In this document: positions 1-7,328 of the stretch, piece after piece
Numbering within the stretch: position 1 is the stretch's first letter
Layout of the letters: every line of letters starts with the position of its first letter
NCBI GenBank assembly: GCA_913030825.1
Contig: CAJWCU010000023.1
Span: forward strand, 1 to 51,470
Source of the DNA: an uncultured Rhodospirillaceae bacterium
Lineage (GTDB): Bacteria > Pseudomonadota > Alphaproteobacteria > Rhodospirillales > Casp-alpha2
Reading direction: 5' to 3'
DNA length: 51,470 bases
Translations under genes and position numbers: made by a program
Notes under the pieces: generated by a model
Seen by the model: the letters and a program-made list of their open reading frames with translations, nothing else
The model's database searches: none
What the model was told of the DNA's origin: nothing

Positions 1-69
1 GCGCTGCCGGACGATGGTTCGGCCACCGTCTGTTTCGATCAGGAGAAAGCAAGGGATGGGCGGAGATAA

Positions 70-81
70 GCAAATATTTGC
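70..81. promoter_or_regulatory. Palindromic operator GCAAATATTTGC, copy 1
   Basis: A perfect 12-bp palindrome lies in the non-coding stretch 1-159, left of the stop codon of the leftward hydratase gene. The same 12 bases occur at 3884-3895 and 4820-4831. I noticed no further copy on reading the rest of the window. This copy has no rightward gene after it, so I infer that it serves a leftward gene starting beyond the left edge. The rest of 1-159 shows nothing else I can name. Confidence 0.7.
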
Positions 82-159
82 ATTCGAGCTGAATTTCCTG
101 GTTTCGACGGCTCCGCAGCCTTGGGTATGTGACATCGGCGCTCGAACAATCCGACCCGT

Positions 160-774
160 TCAAGGGGCGCGGGGCACTGTCACACCAATCAGATCATCTC
201 GGGAGATAACGCGGGCAAGGTCGTCCGCGCCGAGGCCTTCCGTTCCTGGGGGGCGAAGGGGCAAGACCATGTAGCGCAGGTCGGCGGTGCTATCCATGAC
301 GCGGATTTCCGTGCCGTCGGGGATCGTCGTTCCGAATTTTTCCATGATTGCGCGCGGTTCGACGACCATGCGCGAGCGATAGGCGAAACTTTTGTACCAA
401 TCCGGCGGCAGGCCGAGGATGGCCTTGGGGTAACAGGAACAGAGCGTGCAGACGATGGCGTGATGCACTTGGGGCGTGTTCTCGACGACGGTGAACTCCG
501 GGCCTTGGGTGATGCGCAACCCCAACTCGTCGAACACAGCCTGCTTGGCGTCGGTCAGCAGCAGGGTGCGAAAATCCGCGTCGGCCCAGGCGCGCGCCGC
601 CAGCCGTGCGCCCAGAAGTGGACCCCGCGTGTCGATTTCGGCACGCAGATCGGCTAGGCGGTCTCGGTTGATCAAGCCTTTGTCGATCAGTAGGTTGCGG
701 ACAGCCTGGGCCAGAAGGTCCGTGCGCCCGCCGCAACGGGTCAGATCGGCGAGATCGCTTTCCGTGGTCTTCAT
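160..774 (-). CDS. Nitrile hydratase alpha / thiocyanate hydrolase gamma family subunit
   Basis: This is the metal-binding subunit of the nitrile hydratase/thiocyanate hydrolase family (204 aa). The metal motif VCTLCSC is at residues 108-114 (Cys109, Cys112, Cys114). The threonine after the first cysteine is typical of the cobalt type; iron enzymes usually have serine. The conserved stretch GLPPDWYKSF follows the motif, and GTEG and the SRDDLIGV region follow near the C-terminus. In the family two of these cysteines are oxidised to sulfinic and sulfenic acid. The product hydrates a nitrile to an amide, or thiocyanate to carbonyl sulfide and ammonia; sequence alone does not settle which. The start overlaps the stop of the upstream subunit gene (774/771), so translation is probably coupled. 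This is the last gene of a six-gene operon headed by modA. Confidence 0.88.
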   Translation of the reverse strand: MKTTESDLADLTRCGGRTDLLAQAVRNLLIDKGLINRDRLADLRAEIDTRGPLLGARLAARAWADADFRTLLLTDAKQAVFDELGLRITQGPEFTVVENTPQVHHAIVCTLCSCYPKAILGLPPDWYKSFAYRSRMVVEPRAIMEKFGTTIPDGTEIRVMDSTADLRYMVLPLRPPGTEGLGADDLARVISRDDLIGVTVPRAP

Positions 775-1097
775 GACAGGGGTTCCAGCCAGGAATCGTA
801 AATATCGGCGGCGATACTTGTTCCGCCCGTCGGTTCCGCCGTGCCGTCTCCCCAGACCTCGGCGAAGTCGAAAACGACCTGATAGAGATGGCAGGCGGGC
901 GGATCAGCCGTGCCGGTGGCCAAGGCGGTGGGGTCCTGAAAGACACCGAAGTAGCGGACGATCCGGCCTTCCTTGCCGCGCAGGTAGAAGGGTGCCCGGA
1001 TATGGCCGGTTTCCGGGAAGCGGGCGGAGACCCGCACCCGCGTCCCGTCGCCCAGACGCGGCCGGGGGGGGATCGCTGTTGGGTCGGCGCGGGCCAT
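771..1097 (-). CDS. Split hydratase beta subunit, C-terminal half (SCNase alpha-like)
   Basis: This 108-residue protein matches only the C-terminal SH3-like half of a nitrile hydratase beta subunit. It has the motifs LGDGTRVRV, a GHIRAPFYLRGKEGRIVR stretch typical of the family (G-H-x-R-x-P-x-Y-x-R-G-x-x-G), LYQVVFDFAEVWG, and the terminal DIYDSWLEP. Normal nitrile hydratase beta subunits are about 210-230 aa in one chain. Thiocyanate hydrolase and toyocamycin nitrile hydratase are the known cases where the chain is split in this way. The start codon overlaps the stop of the upstream half (ATGA at 1097), and the stop overlaps the start of the metal-binding subunit. All three chains are therefore expected to be made in balanced amounts and to assemble together in the cytoplasm. 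Confidence 0.82.
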   Translation of the reverse strand: MARADPTAIPPRPRLGDGTRVRVSARFPETGHIRAPFYLRGKEGRIVRYFGVFQDPTALATGTADPPACHLYQVVFDFAEVWGDGTAEPTGGTSIAADIYDSWLEPLS

Positions 1098-1450
1098 CAG
1101 GGGCCGTCTCCGGTTTCAACTGCGGTCAGGCGGGCGATCTCGCGGGCGATTTCGTCCTCGGTCAACAGACCCTTTTCGATCAGGATATCGGTCACGCCCA
1201 AAAGCCAACGTTCATAATAGCTGACTTGGAAATAGATTTCCGGCGGCAGTTCCTCGATCCCTCGTCGGCGTTCGTCTGGCCGCACCAGCCCGCATTCCCG
1301 CAGTGCGAGCAAGTTGACCAGAGCGTCCACGTCCTTGTCGAAGGCGTCGGGTTCGTGTTCGGAGATCAGGAAAGGTTGGTGGTCCGTGCCGCCCAGGTCG
1401 TGCATGGCGTGGTGGTGCGGGTCCTGGTTGTGCGTCCGGTCGTCTTCCAT
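1097..1450 (-). CDS. Split hydratase beta subunit, N-terminal half (SCNase beta-like)
   Basis: This 117-residue protein corresponds to the N-terminal half of the nitrile hydratase beta subunit. The family opening HDLGGT is at residues 17-22. The helical segment with RPDERRRGIEELPP and YYERWL follows at 57-83, and the C-terminal EKGLLTEDEIA is also typical. An arginine in the first segment is in the region that contacts the oxidised cysteines in characterised enzymes. A histidine-rich stretch at residues 12-14 precedes HDLGG. The gene starts 16 bp after modC stops, so it is almost certainly cotranscribed with the transporter. The function is inferred from its two neighbours, with which it forms a three-chain enzyme of the thiocyanate hydrolase layout. 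Confidence 0.82.
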   Translation of the reverse strand: MEDDRTHNQDPHHHAMHDLGGTDHQPFLISEHEPDAFDKDVDALVNLLALRECGLVRPDERRRGIEELPPEIYFQVSYYERWLLGVTDILIEKGLLTEDEIAREIARLTAVETGDGP

Positions 1451-1466
1451 GATCCATGCCTGCGGC

Positions 1467-2156
1467 CTATACGGCCTCTTTCATCATTGCCTGTTTGATG
1501 TCGGTCATGACGTCCGCGGCCTCTCCGAACCGCGTGACGGCGCCGTTCTTCATCATGACCACTGTGTTGGCCAGGCTTTCGACTTCATGGGTTGAATGAG
1601 TGACGTAGACGATGGGGGTGTAGAATTCGTCGCGCACCCGCTTGATGAAGGGAATGATCTCGGCCTTGCGCAACTCGTCCAGTGCCGACAGCGGTTCGTC
1701 CATCAGCAGCAGGTCCGGGTTGGTCAACAGCGCACGCCCGATGGCGACCCGCTGTTTCTCACCGCCTGACAGGTGATGGGGCCGGCGTTTCAGAAGGTGG
1801 CCGATGCCCAGAAGCTCGACGACCTCGTCGAACCTGATCTGGTGGCCGTCGCGGTAGCCGTAGCGCAGGTTGCTGTTGACGGTCAGATGGGGGAACAGGC
1901 GGCTTTCCTGAAAGATGTAGCCCATGCGCCGGGCGTAGGGCGGCACGGAAACCCTATTCTCGGAATCGAAAATCACCCGGTCCTGGATCTTGATCAGGCC
2001 CTTGTCCGGCGTCATCAGGCCCGCCAACAGGTTGACGACGCTGGTCTTGCCCGACCCTGACGGCCCGAAGAACACGGTCAGCCCGTTGTTGGGCAGTTCG
2101 ACATCGACGTTCAGGTTGATGCCGCCCAGAACCTTTTCGAGGGCAATGGAAATCAT
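1467..2156 (-). CDS. modC: Molybdate/tungstate ABC transporter ATPase, short form
   Basis: This is the ATPase that energises oxyanion import with ModB. In the 229 residues one sees Walker A GPSGSGKT (31-38), Q-loop FQES near 82, the signature LSGGEKQRV (129-137), Walker B LLLMDEP (149-155) and the H-loop histidine at about 187. The start was placed at 2156, where homology begins; an in-frame extension to 2612 only overlaps modB. Most ModC proteins are about 350 aa because a TOBE/Mop domain that binds molybdate follows the ATPase. Here the chain ends about 65 residues after Walker B, so that sensor domain is absent. It lies 11 bp downstream of modB and 16 bp upstream of the hydratase genes. 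Confidence 0.92.
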   Translation of the reverse strand: MISIALEKVLGGINLNVDVELPNNGLTVFFGPSGSGKTSVVNLLAGLMTPDKGLIKIQDRVIFDSENRVSVPPYARRMGYIFQESRLFPHLTVNSNLRYGYRDGHQIRFDEVVELLGIGHLLKRRPHHLSGGEKQRVAIGRALLTNPDLLLMDEPLSALDELRKAEIIPFIKRVRDEFYTPIVYVTHSTHEVESLANTVVMMKNGAVTRFGEAADVMTDIKQAMMKEAV

Positions 2157-2167
2157 GGCGTCCCTCC

Positions 2168-2857
2168 TCAGCCGTTCAGGATCTTGCCGAGCCGCTTGTT
2201 CAGGACTTCCGCCCCGACCAGCGCGACCATCGCCAGAACCAGTGAGATGAGGACCAGTCGCCCGGCCATGGCGTCGCCGTCGGGCTGCTGGACCAGGTTG
2301 TAGATGGCGATGGGGATCGTCCGGGTTTCGCCCGGGATGTTGGATACGAAGGTGACGGTCGCCCCGAATTCGCCAAGGCACCGGGCATAGGCCAGGATGC
2401 AGCCCGCGAGCACCCCCGGCATGATCAACGGCAGGGTGACCGTGAAGAACACGCGGATCGGCCGTGCGCCCAGGGTGTAGGCGGCGGCCTCCAGCTTGCG
2501 GTCCATGGCTTCGTAACTGAGGCGGATCGTGCGCACCATCAGCGGAAAAGACACGACCGCCGCCGCCAGCGCCGCCCCCCGCCAGGAGAACACGAAGGTC
2601 AGGCCGAACCATTCCTTCAGGTAAGCCCCGAGAAAGCCGTTTGTGCCGAACGAAACCAGCAGCAGATAACCCATGACCACCGGCGGCAGAACCAACGGCA
2701 GATGGATGATGCCGTTCAATATGTTCTTGCCGATGAATTCCTTGCGGGCGAGCAGCCAGGACACGGGAAGGGCAAGCGGCAGGCAGATGAGAACGGCCCA
2801 GAACGAGACTTTCAGACTGAGATAGATTGCTTCGCTTTCGACGTCGGTCAGTTCCAT
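2168..2857 (-). CDS. modB: Molybdate/tungstate ABC transporter permease
   Basis: This 229-residue inner-membrane permease has about five hydrophobic segments, at roughly 15-37, 48-70, 88-110, 145-165 and 200-220. The cytoplasmic EAA-type loop, which docks on the ATPase, reads EAAAYTLGARPIRVFFTV near residues 122-140. LPPVVMGYLLL and CLGEFGATVTFVSNIPGET are typical ModB motifs. The gene lies between modA (61 bp upstream) and modC (11 bp downstream). It forms the transmembrane path for molybdate or tungstate delivered by ModA. The purine-rich GGGGAAGC before the ATG serves as the ribosome binding site. Confidence 0.93.
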   Translation of the reverse strand: MELTDVESEAIYLSLKVSFWAVLICLPLALPVSWLLARKEFIGKNILNGIIHLPLVLPPVVMGYLLLVSFGTNGFLGAYLKEWFGLTFVFSWRGAALAAAVVSFPLMVRTIRLSYEAMDRKLEAAAYTLGARPIRVFFTVTLPLIMPGVLAGCILAYARCLGEFGATVTFVSNIPGETRTIPIAIYNLVQQPDGDAMAGRLVLISLVLAMVALVGAEVLNKRLGKILNG

Positions 2858-2918
2858 GCCGCTTCCCCTTTCCCGATTTCCTGGCGTTGGGCGGTGTTCA
2901 TCGTTGGTCGGCCCGGGT

Positions 2919-3722
2919 CTACTCCAGGATCGGCTTGAACCCGTATTTGGAGAAGGCGGCCTTGGCCGGCTCGGTCTTCAGGAAGGCATAGAACTTCGCC
3001 GTGTCCGGGTTCGTCGAGGTCTTGACGACGGCGATGGGATAGGTGATCGGACCGTGCGATTCCTGAGGGAAGTCACCGATGATTTCGACCTTGTCGGAAA
3101 CCAGGCCCGAAGTCTTGAAGACGATGCCGGCGCCGACTTCGCCGCGTTCGACCATGGACAGTCCGGCGCGCACGCTGGGGGCCATCGCCAGGGTCGGTTT
3201 GACTTCGTCCCAGATGCCCAGATATTTGGCGGCGTCCTTGAAATACAGGCCGACGGCGGTGTGGTCCGTGTCGCCCACCGCCATGCGTTTGCCCTTCAGG
3301 GCTTCGAACAGCTTCATGCCCTTCTCGATCTTGATCATCGGGAAGTCGGAGCCCTTCGGCTTGACCAGCGAGAGCGAGTTGGCGACCACGGGGACGCGGG
3401 TCTCGTCCTTGATCAGGCCGGCCTTCTGCAGCCGGTCCATCCATTTGTTGTCCGCCGAGAGAAAGATGTCGGCGGGGGCGCCGTTCTCGATCTGCTTGGC
3501 CAGGGTAGAGGTGGCGCCGAACGACACGCGGATATCGCCGCCGGACTTCTTATAAGCGGCGACGATTTCCTTCATGGCGTTGGTCGTGCTGACGGCGGAA
3601 AACAGGGTCAGGGTGTCGGCCTTGGCCGTCGATGAAAGGCCGAAGACCATCGCAAGGGCGAGCGCGCCCTGGGAGAAAGCGCGGAAAAATCTGGTTTTCG
3701 TGGTGGTGGAACGGAATCGCAT
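2919..3722 (-). CDS. modA: Periplasmic molybdate/tungstate-binding protein
   Basis: This is the substrate-binding protein that captures molybdate or tungstate in the periplasm (267 aa). A Sec signal peptide is clear: a basic N-terminus, a hydrophobic core at about 15-30, and a cleavage site after AKA at residues 33-35. The mature part shows family motifs: FSAVSTTNAMKEI, FGATSTLAKQIENGAPADIF, LSADNKWMDRL and GEVGAGIVF. I chose the ATG at 3722 because GGAGG lies 5 bp before it and the signal peptide starts there; the frame runs open further upstream without a signal. It heads the operon modABC plus hydratase genes. A copy of the GCAAATATTTGC palindrome lies about 160 bp upstream, in the divergent gap shared with the Crp-type regulator. 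Confidence 0.94.
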   Translation of the reverse strand: MRFRSTTTKTRFFRAFSQGALALAMVFGLSSTAKADTLTLFSAVSTTNAMKEIVAAYKKSGGDIRVSFGATSTLAKQIENGAPADIFLSADNKWMDRLQKAGLIKDETRVPVVANSLSLVKPKGSDFPMIKIEKGMKLFEALKGKRMAVGDTDHTAVGLYFKDAAKYLGIWDEVKPTLAMAPSVRAGLSMVERGEVGAGIVFKTSGLVSDKVEIIGDFPQESHGPITYPIAVVKTSTNPDTAKFYAFLKTEPAKAAFSKYGFKPILE

Positions 3723-3883
3723 TGGTGCCTCCATATCTTCAGATTGGAATCGCGATGGACGTTTCCTTGAAGATGCCGGCGGACTTTGTTGGCCTGGTCT
3801 TGCCTGCGTTGAGGCTTGGCGATGTCCGCTCGGCGCGCTGGCATCAACGGGGTGATTAGAAAGACGCGGGATCGACCCGTAAC

Positions 3884-3895
3884 GCAAATATTTGC
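3884..3895. promoter_or_regulatory. Palindromic operator GCAAATATTTGC, copy 2
   Basis: A perfect 12-bp palindrome lies in the 309-bp divergent gap (3723-4031) between modA and the Crp/Fnr-type regulator gene. It is identical to copies at 70-81 and 4820-4831. It lies 162 bp from the modA start and 137 bp from the regulator start, so it could act on either. Binding by the adjacent regulator is inference. Confidence 0.75.
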
Positions 3896-3955
3896 GGTCC
3901 ATTTCCTGTGTGCGCATAAAGGATGCCTGAAAATCCACCACCGAGACGGTATTGC

Positions 3956-3983
3956 ATAGCGTTTAAGCAGTATGATAGCGTTT
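3956..3983. repeat. Direct repeat ATAGCGTTT, two copies 19 bp apart
   Basis: ATAGCGTTT occurs at 3956-3964 and again at 3975-3983, a spacing of 19 bp or about two helical turns. The pair lies 49-76 bp upstream of the chosen start of the Crp-type regulator gene, where a promoter is expected. It may be an activator site or part of a promoter; no protein can be assigned. Confidence 0.45.
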
Positions 3984-4031
3984 TTGCAGTGCAGCAATTT
4001 TTTGCCTTCACCGGCTGAACGGGAAAATGTC

Positions 4032-4793
4032 ATGACGCCGGATGAAACGCTCCTGGATGGGGACTTCGCCGACACCGAAATCGACGCATCGCTGAGTTCC
4101 GTCCTGCGGCTGACGGAAACGGGCCTGCCCGTGGATTCCGGCCCCGACATCATGGACATGCTGTCGGACAGCGAACTGGCCCGCCTTGTCGCGGCAGGAC
4201 GGGAAACCGCCTACAAGCCCGGCGCCTTCTTCTTCCGCCAGGGCGATACCCATGACGGCATCCATTTCATTCGCTCGGGCCGGGTGCGCTCCTATTACAC
4301 GTCACCGAGCGGCCGCGAGATCACCCTGGCCTATTGGCCGAAGGGCCATTTCGTCGGCGCGCCGCAGATTTTGGGCGGCGGCGAACATATGTGGTCGTCC
4401 GTCGCGGTCGAGGCGACGACCGGGCTTTGGCTGCCGGGGGCGGTCCTGCGCCAATTGATCCGCGAGACGCCGAACCTAGCGATCGCCCTGATCGAAGGGC
4501 TGACCTACAAAAGCATGTGCTACACGGCGCTGCTGCAGATCATGGGCACGCAGTCGAAGACCGCGCGTCTGGGTCACCTGTTGCTGACCCTGGCGTCGCC
4601 GGTGCCGGACGGTGCGAACAGCGCCCCTGTGCGCCAGCATTTTACCCAGGAAGAATTGGCCAATCTGATCGGCTCGACCCGGCAATCCATCTCGACCTCG
4701 CTCGACAAGTTCGAGAAGCAGCGCCTGATCGCCCGCGAGGGCGATGCCATCCGTATCCTCGACGTCGCGGGCTTGCGCGATCTTTGCGACTGA
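4032..4793 (+). CDS. Crp/Fnr-family transcriptional regulator
   Basis: This 253-residue regulator has an N-terminal cyclic-nucleotide-binding-type beta barrel (about 45-160; YKPGAFFFRQGDTHDGIHFI region) and a C-terminal winged helix (about 203-250). The recognition helix reads GSTRQSISTSLDKF (214-227). The Arg-Glu...Arg set that E. coli CRP uses to read TGTGA is not present, so a different DNA target is expected. There is no FNR-type N-terminal cysteine cluster. I chose the ATG at 4032, which is preceded by GGGAAA; an in-frame ATG at 3972 is possible. It diverges from modA and lies 111 bp upstream of the amidase gene. Identical palindromes on both sides suggest that it controls both. Its effector is unknown. 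Confidence 0.85.
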   Translation: MTPDETLLDGDFADTEIDASLSSVLRLTETGLPVDSGPDIMDMLSDSELARLVAAGRETAYKPGAFFFRQGDTHDGIHFIRSGRVRSYYTSPSGREITLAYWPKGHFVGAPQILGGGEHMWSSVAVEATTGLWLPGAVLRQLIRETPNLAIALIEGLTYKSMCYTALLQIMGTQSKTARLGHLLLTLASPVPDGANSAPVRQHFTQEELANLIGSTRQSISTSLDKFEKQRLIAREGDAIRILDVAGLRDLCD

Positions 4794-4819
4794 CCGCGCG
4801 GCGAAGGTAAATTCTTACC

Positions 4820-4831
4820 GCAAATATTTGC
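4820..4831. promoter_or_regulatory. Palindromic operator GCAAATATTTGC, copy 3
   Basis: The third perfect copy lies in the 111-bp gap between the Crp-type regulator gene and the amidase gene. Its centre is about 79 bp upstream of the amidase ATG, a usual position for an activator site. An AGAGGA ribosome binding site precedes the amidase start. Confidence 0.78.
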
Positions 4832-4904
4832 TGTCCTGACTTTTCCGCCCCGCGCAAGCTGACCTCAATCGGACCTACTCCGAAACCACAAGAGGACAGC
4901 GCGA

Positions 4905-6311
4905 ATGGACGATCTCAGCCTGGAATTCGACGCCCTTCAGGCGGCCTATGAAGAAGGCCGGGCAACGCCGACCGCGGTCGTTTCCGAAGTCCTTTCCCGG
5001 ATTTCGGCGCGCGGCGATGACGGCGTTTGGATCCATCGCGTTCCCGAATCCGAGGTCATGGCACGGGCCCGGCAATTGGAATCTCTATCGGCGGATGCGC
5101 GCGCGGCCCTGCCGCTATACGGCATCCCGTTCAGCGTGAAGGACTGCATCGACGTGGCGGGCCTGCCGACGACGGCGGCCTGCCCCGCATACGAATACAT
5201 CGCGGGCCATACCCACCTCGCGGTCCAGAAGGCGCTCGACGCCGGGGCGATCCTGCTGGGTAAGAGCAACATGGATCAGTTCGCGACCGGCGTGGTCGGC
5301 GTGCGCTCGCCCTACGGCACGGCGCGAAATACCTTCAACGCGGATTACATCCCGGGAGGCTCCAGCTCCGGCGCCGGGGTGTCGGTCTCCGCCGGTCTCT
5401 GCGGCTTCGCATTCGGGACGGATACCGGCGGTTCGGGCCGTGTGCCCGCCAGCTACAACGATATCGCCGGGTTGAAGCCGACCCTGGGCTTGTTTTCCCG
5501 GGCCGACATGGTCAACGCCAGCCGGTCGTTCGATACGGTCTCGGTCTTTGCCAATGATGCCCGCGATGCGGCCCGGGTGCTGCGGGTCTGTCAGGGCGTT
5601 GACCCGCGAGATCCTCTGGGCCGCGCCGCCCCGGCACCCGACTCCCTGCCGACCCTGCCCGAACGGGCGACGATCGCGATTCCCCGCGGGGACGATCTGG
5701 AATTCTTCGGCAATGGCGAGGCGGCGGCACTGTTCGACGAAGCCCTTTCCGCCCTGCGCGACGCCGGTCATACCCTGGTCGAGATCGATTTCCGGGTCTT
5801 CGTCGAAACCAGCGCCATGATGTTCGAAGGCCCCTACATCGCCGAGCGATACGCCTCGGTCGGCGCCTTCATCGAGGCCCAGCCGGAAGCCGTCGATCCC
5901 GTCGTGCGCGACGTCATCCTGTCGGCCAGGAAGTATTCGGCGGCGGATGCCTTCAAGGCGGTCTATCGTCTGCGGGAGAACGCGGCGGCGATCCGCGCGA
6001 CCTTCGACCGGGCCGACCTGATCGTCGTGCCGACGGTCGGCACCGCCTATACCCGGGACGACCTCGCGGCCGAACCGGTGGCCGCCAATGCGAACAACGG
6101 CCGGTATCTGAATTTCGTCAGTATGTCCGATCTCGCCGCCGTCGCCGTGCCCAACGGGTTTCTCGCCAGCGGCGTGCCGATGGGCGTGACCTTCGTCGGC
6201 CCGGCGTTCAGCGATTTTGCCCTGGCCGATTTTGGGGCGCGGTTCGCAGACGGGCGGATCGCCGCCCGGAAACCGATGGCTGACAAGGCGCGGGCCGAAG
6301 CCCGCGCCTGA
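4905..6311 (+). CDS. Amidase-signature hydrolase, AtzF/allophanate hydrolase-like
   Basis: This 468-residue enzyme of the amidase signature family hydrolyses a C-N bond with a Ser-cisSer-Lys triad. I read Lys79 (PFSVKD), Ser153 (in GGSSSGAG) and nucleophile Ser177 (TDTGGSGRVPA). The spacing of 74 and 24 residues equals that of Lys91/Ser165/Ser189 in AtzF allophanate hydrolase, and the surrounding stretch (LPTTAACPA, LGKSNMDQFATG, SPYGTARN) is closest to that branch. The extra C-terminal domain of about 130 residues found in full AtzF is absent. Beside a nitrile hydratase-family enzyme, a simple role is hydrolysis of the amide product to acid plus ammonia; this is inference. It ends 4 bp from the convergent dioxygenase gene with no terminator visible between them. 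Confidence 0.87.
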   Translation: MDDLSLEFDALQAAYEEGRATPTAVVSEVLSRISARGDDGVWIHRVPESEVMARARQLESLSADARAALPLYGIPFSVKDCIDVAGLPTTAACPAYEYIAGHTHLAVQKALDAGAILLGKSNMDQFATGVVGVRSPYGTARNTFNADYIPGGSSSGAGVSVSAGLCGFAFGTDTGGSGRVPASYNDIAGLKPTLGLFSRADMVNASRSFDTVSVFANDARDAARVLRVCQGVDPRDPLGRAAPAPDSLPTLPERATIAIPRGDDLEFFGNGEAAALFDEALSALRDAGHTLVEIDFRVFVETSAMMFEGPYIAERYASVGAFIEAQPEAVDPVVRDVILSARKYSAADAFKAVYRLRENAAAIRATFDRADLIVVPTVGTAYTRDDLAAEPVAANANNGRYLNFVSMSDLAAVAVPNGFLASGVPMGVTFVGPAFSDFALADFGARFADGRIAARKPMADKARAEARA

Positions 6312-6315
6312 AGAC

Positions 6316-7191
6316 CTAGACCGGCTTTTCCCCGATCACGGTGCAGCGTTCCATGTAACGGTCGGCCGTGTAATCCATCACGGCGTAATGCATCAGACAC
6401 CGGTTGTCCCAGACGACGACGTCGTGCGGCCGCCAAGTGTGGCGGTATAGGAAATCCTGCTTCGTCGCGTGGGTATAGAGCGGGTCCAGGATGGGTTTGC
6501 TCTCCGCCGGCGTGAAGCCGTCCAGGTGCGAGGTAAAGCCCGGATTGATGTAGAGCGATTTCTTCCCCGTTTCCGCATGGGTGCGGACCACCGGGTGGAC
6601 GCAGCGGTTGGCGCCGTCGAAATCGTTGTCGATGACGACGGGCTTGGCGTATTGCGTCGCCGCCGCGACGGCGAAATCGTGCACCGCATGCAGGCCGTCG
6701 ATCATGCTCTTCATGCCGTCCGACAGGGCCTCGTAGGCCGCCGTCATGTTGGCGAAGACCGTATCGCCGCCCCGGGGCGGAACCTGAATGCCGTAGAGGA
6801 CGGAGGCATGGGCCGGGCGGTCGCGAAACGAAACGTCCGAATGCCAATAGGTGCCCGCACCCTTGCGGCCCGTGGGTTCGCCGTTTTCATCGACCTTGTT
6901 GGAGACCCGGTAAATCTGCGGGTGGTCGGGATGCAGGTAGCGCGACACCGTGTCCTGCAGCGGCGGTTGGCCGTCGTCGTGAAACAGTGGGCCGAAGCGC
7001 CGGGAAAAGCCCATGTGCTGTTCCTGGGTCATGTCCTGATCGCGGATGACCATGAAGCCGCCGGCCTCCAGCCAGGCGGCGTGGATATCGCCGAACAGAT
7101 TGTCGCCGGCGTCGCCCGCCAGGTCGCGGCCGATGTCCAAACCGGTGATCTCGATGCCGAGCGTGCCGAGGGAATTCATTTCAATGGTCAT
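6316..7191 (-). CDS. TauD/TfdA-family Fe(II)/2-oxoglutarate dioxygenase
   Basis: This 291-residue dioxygenase uses Fe(II) and 2-oxoglutarate. The iron ligands are His117 and Asp119 (YWHSDVSF) and the distal His268 (CLMHYAV). Arg282 in RYMERCTV is placed to bind the 2-oxoglutarate carboxylate. Taurine, alpha-ketoglutarate-type sulfonates, herbicides and other small acids are substrates in this family; the substrate here cannot be told. The gene diverges from an IclR-type regulator, and the gap between them carries a good inverted repeat, so inducible catabolic control is likely. It is convergent with the amidase gene. Confidence 0.9.
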   Translation of the reverse strand: MTIEMNSLGTLGIEITGLDIGRDLAGDAGDNLFGDIHAAWLEAGGFMVIRDQDMTQEQHMGFSRRFGPLFHDDGQPPLQDTVSRYLHPDHPQIYRVSNKVDENGEPTGRKGAGTYWHSDVSFRDRPAHASVLYGIQVPPRGGDTVFANMTAAYEALSDGMKSMIDGLHAVHDFAVAAATQYAKPVVIDNDFDGANRCVHPVVRTHAETGKKSLYINPGFTSHLDGFTPAESKPILDPLYTHATKQDFLYRHTWRPHDVVVWDNRCLMHYAVMDYTADRYMERCTVIGEKPV

Positions 7192-7328
7192 GGTCTTCTA
7201 TGTCTTTCCTGGATGATCCCGATTAACGGCGCGGGCGGTTGGTCGCCGCGCGATTTCCGTCTTGGCCGCAGGCCGACGAAACGGGCGAGCGACGGATTTG
7301 AAAATGCGCCCGCCTTGCCAGATTGTAA

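Noticed and set aside
2156-2612. A longer modC start using the open frame to 2612
   Set aside because: The extra 152 residues are arginine- and glycine-rich shadow sequence lying wholly within modB; ATPase similarity starts at 2156.
3722-3941. A longer modA start using the open frame to 3941
   Set aside because: The signal peptide and the GGAGG site fix the start at 3722; the extension would also run over the operator palindrome at 3884.
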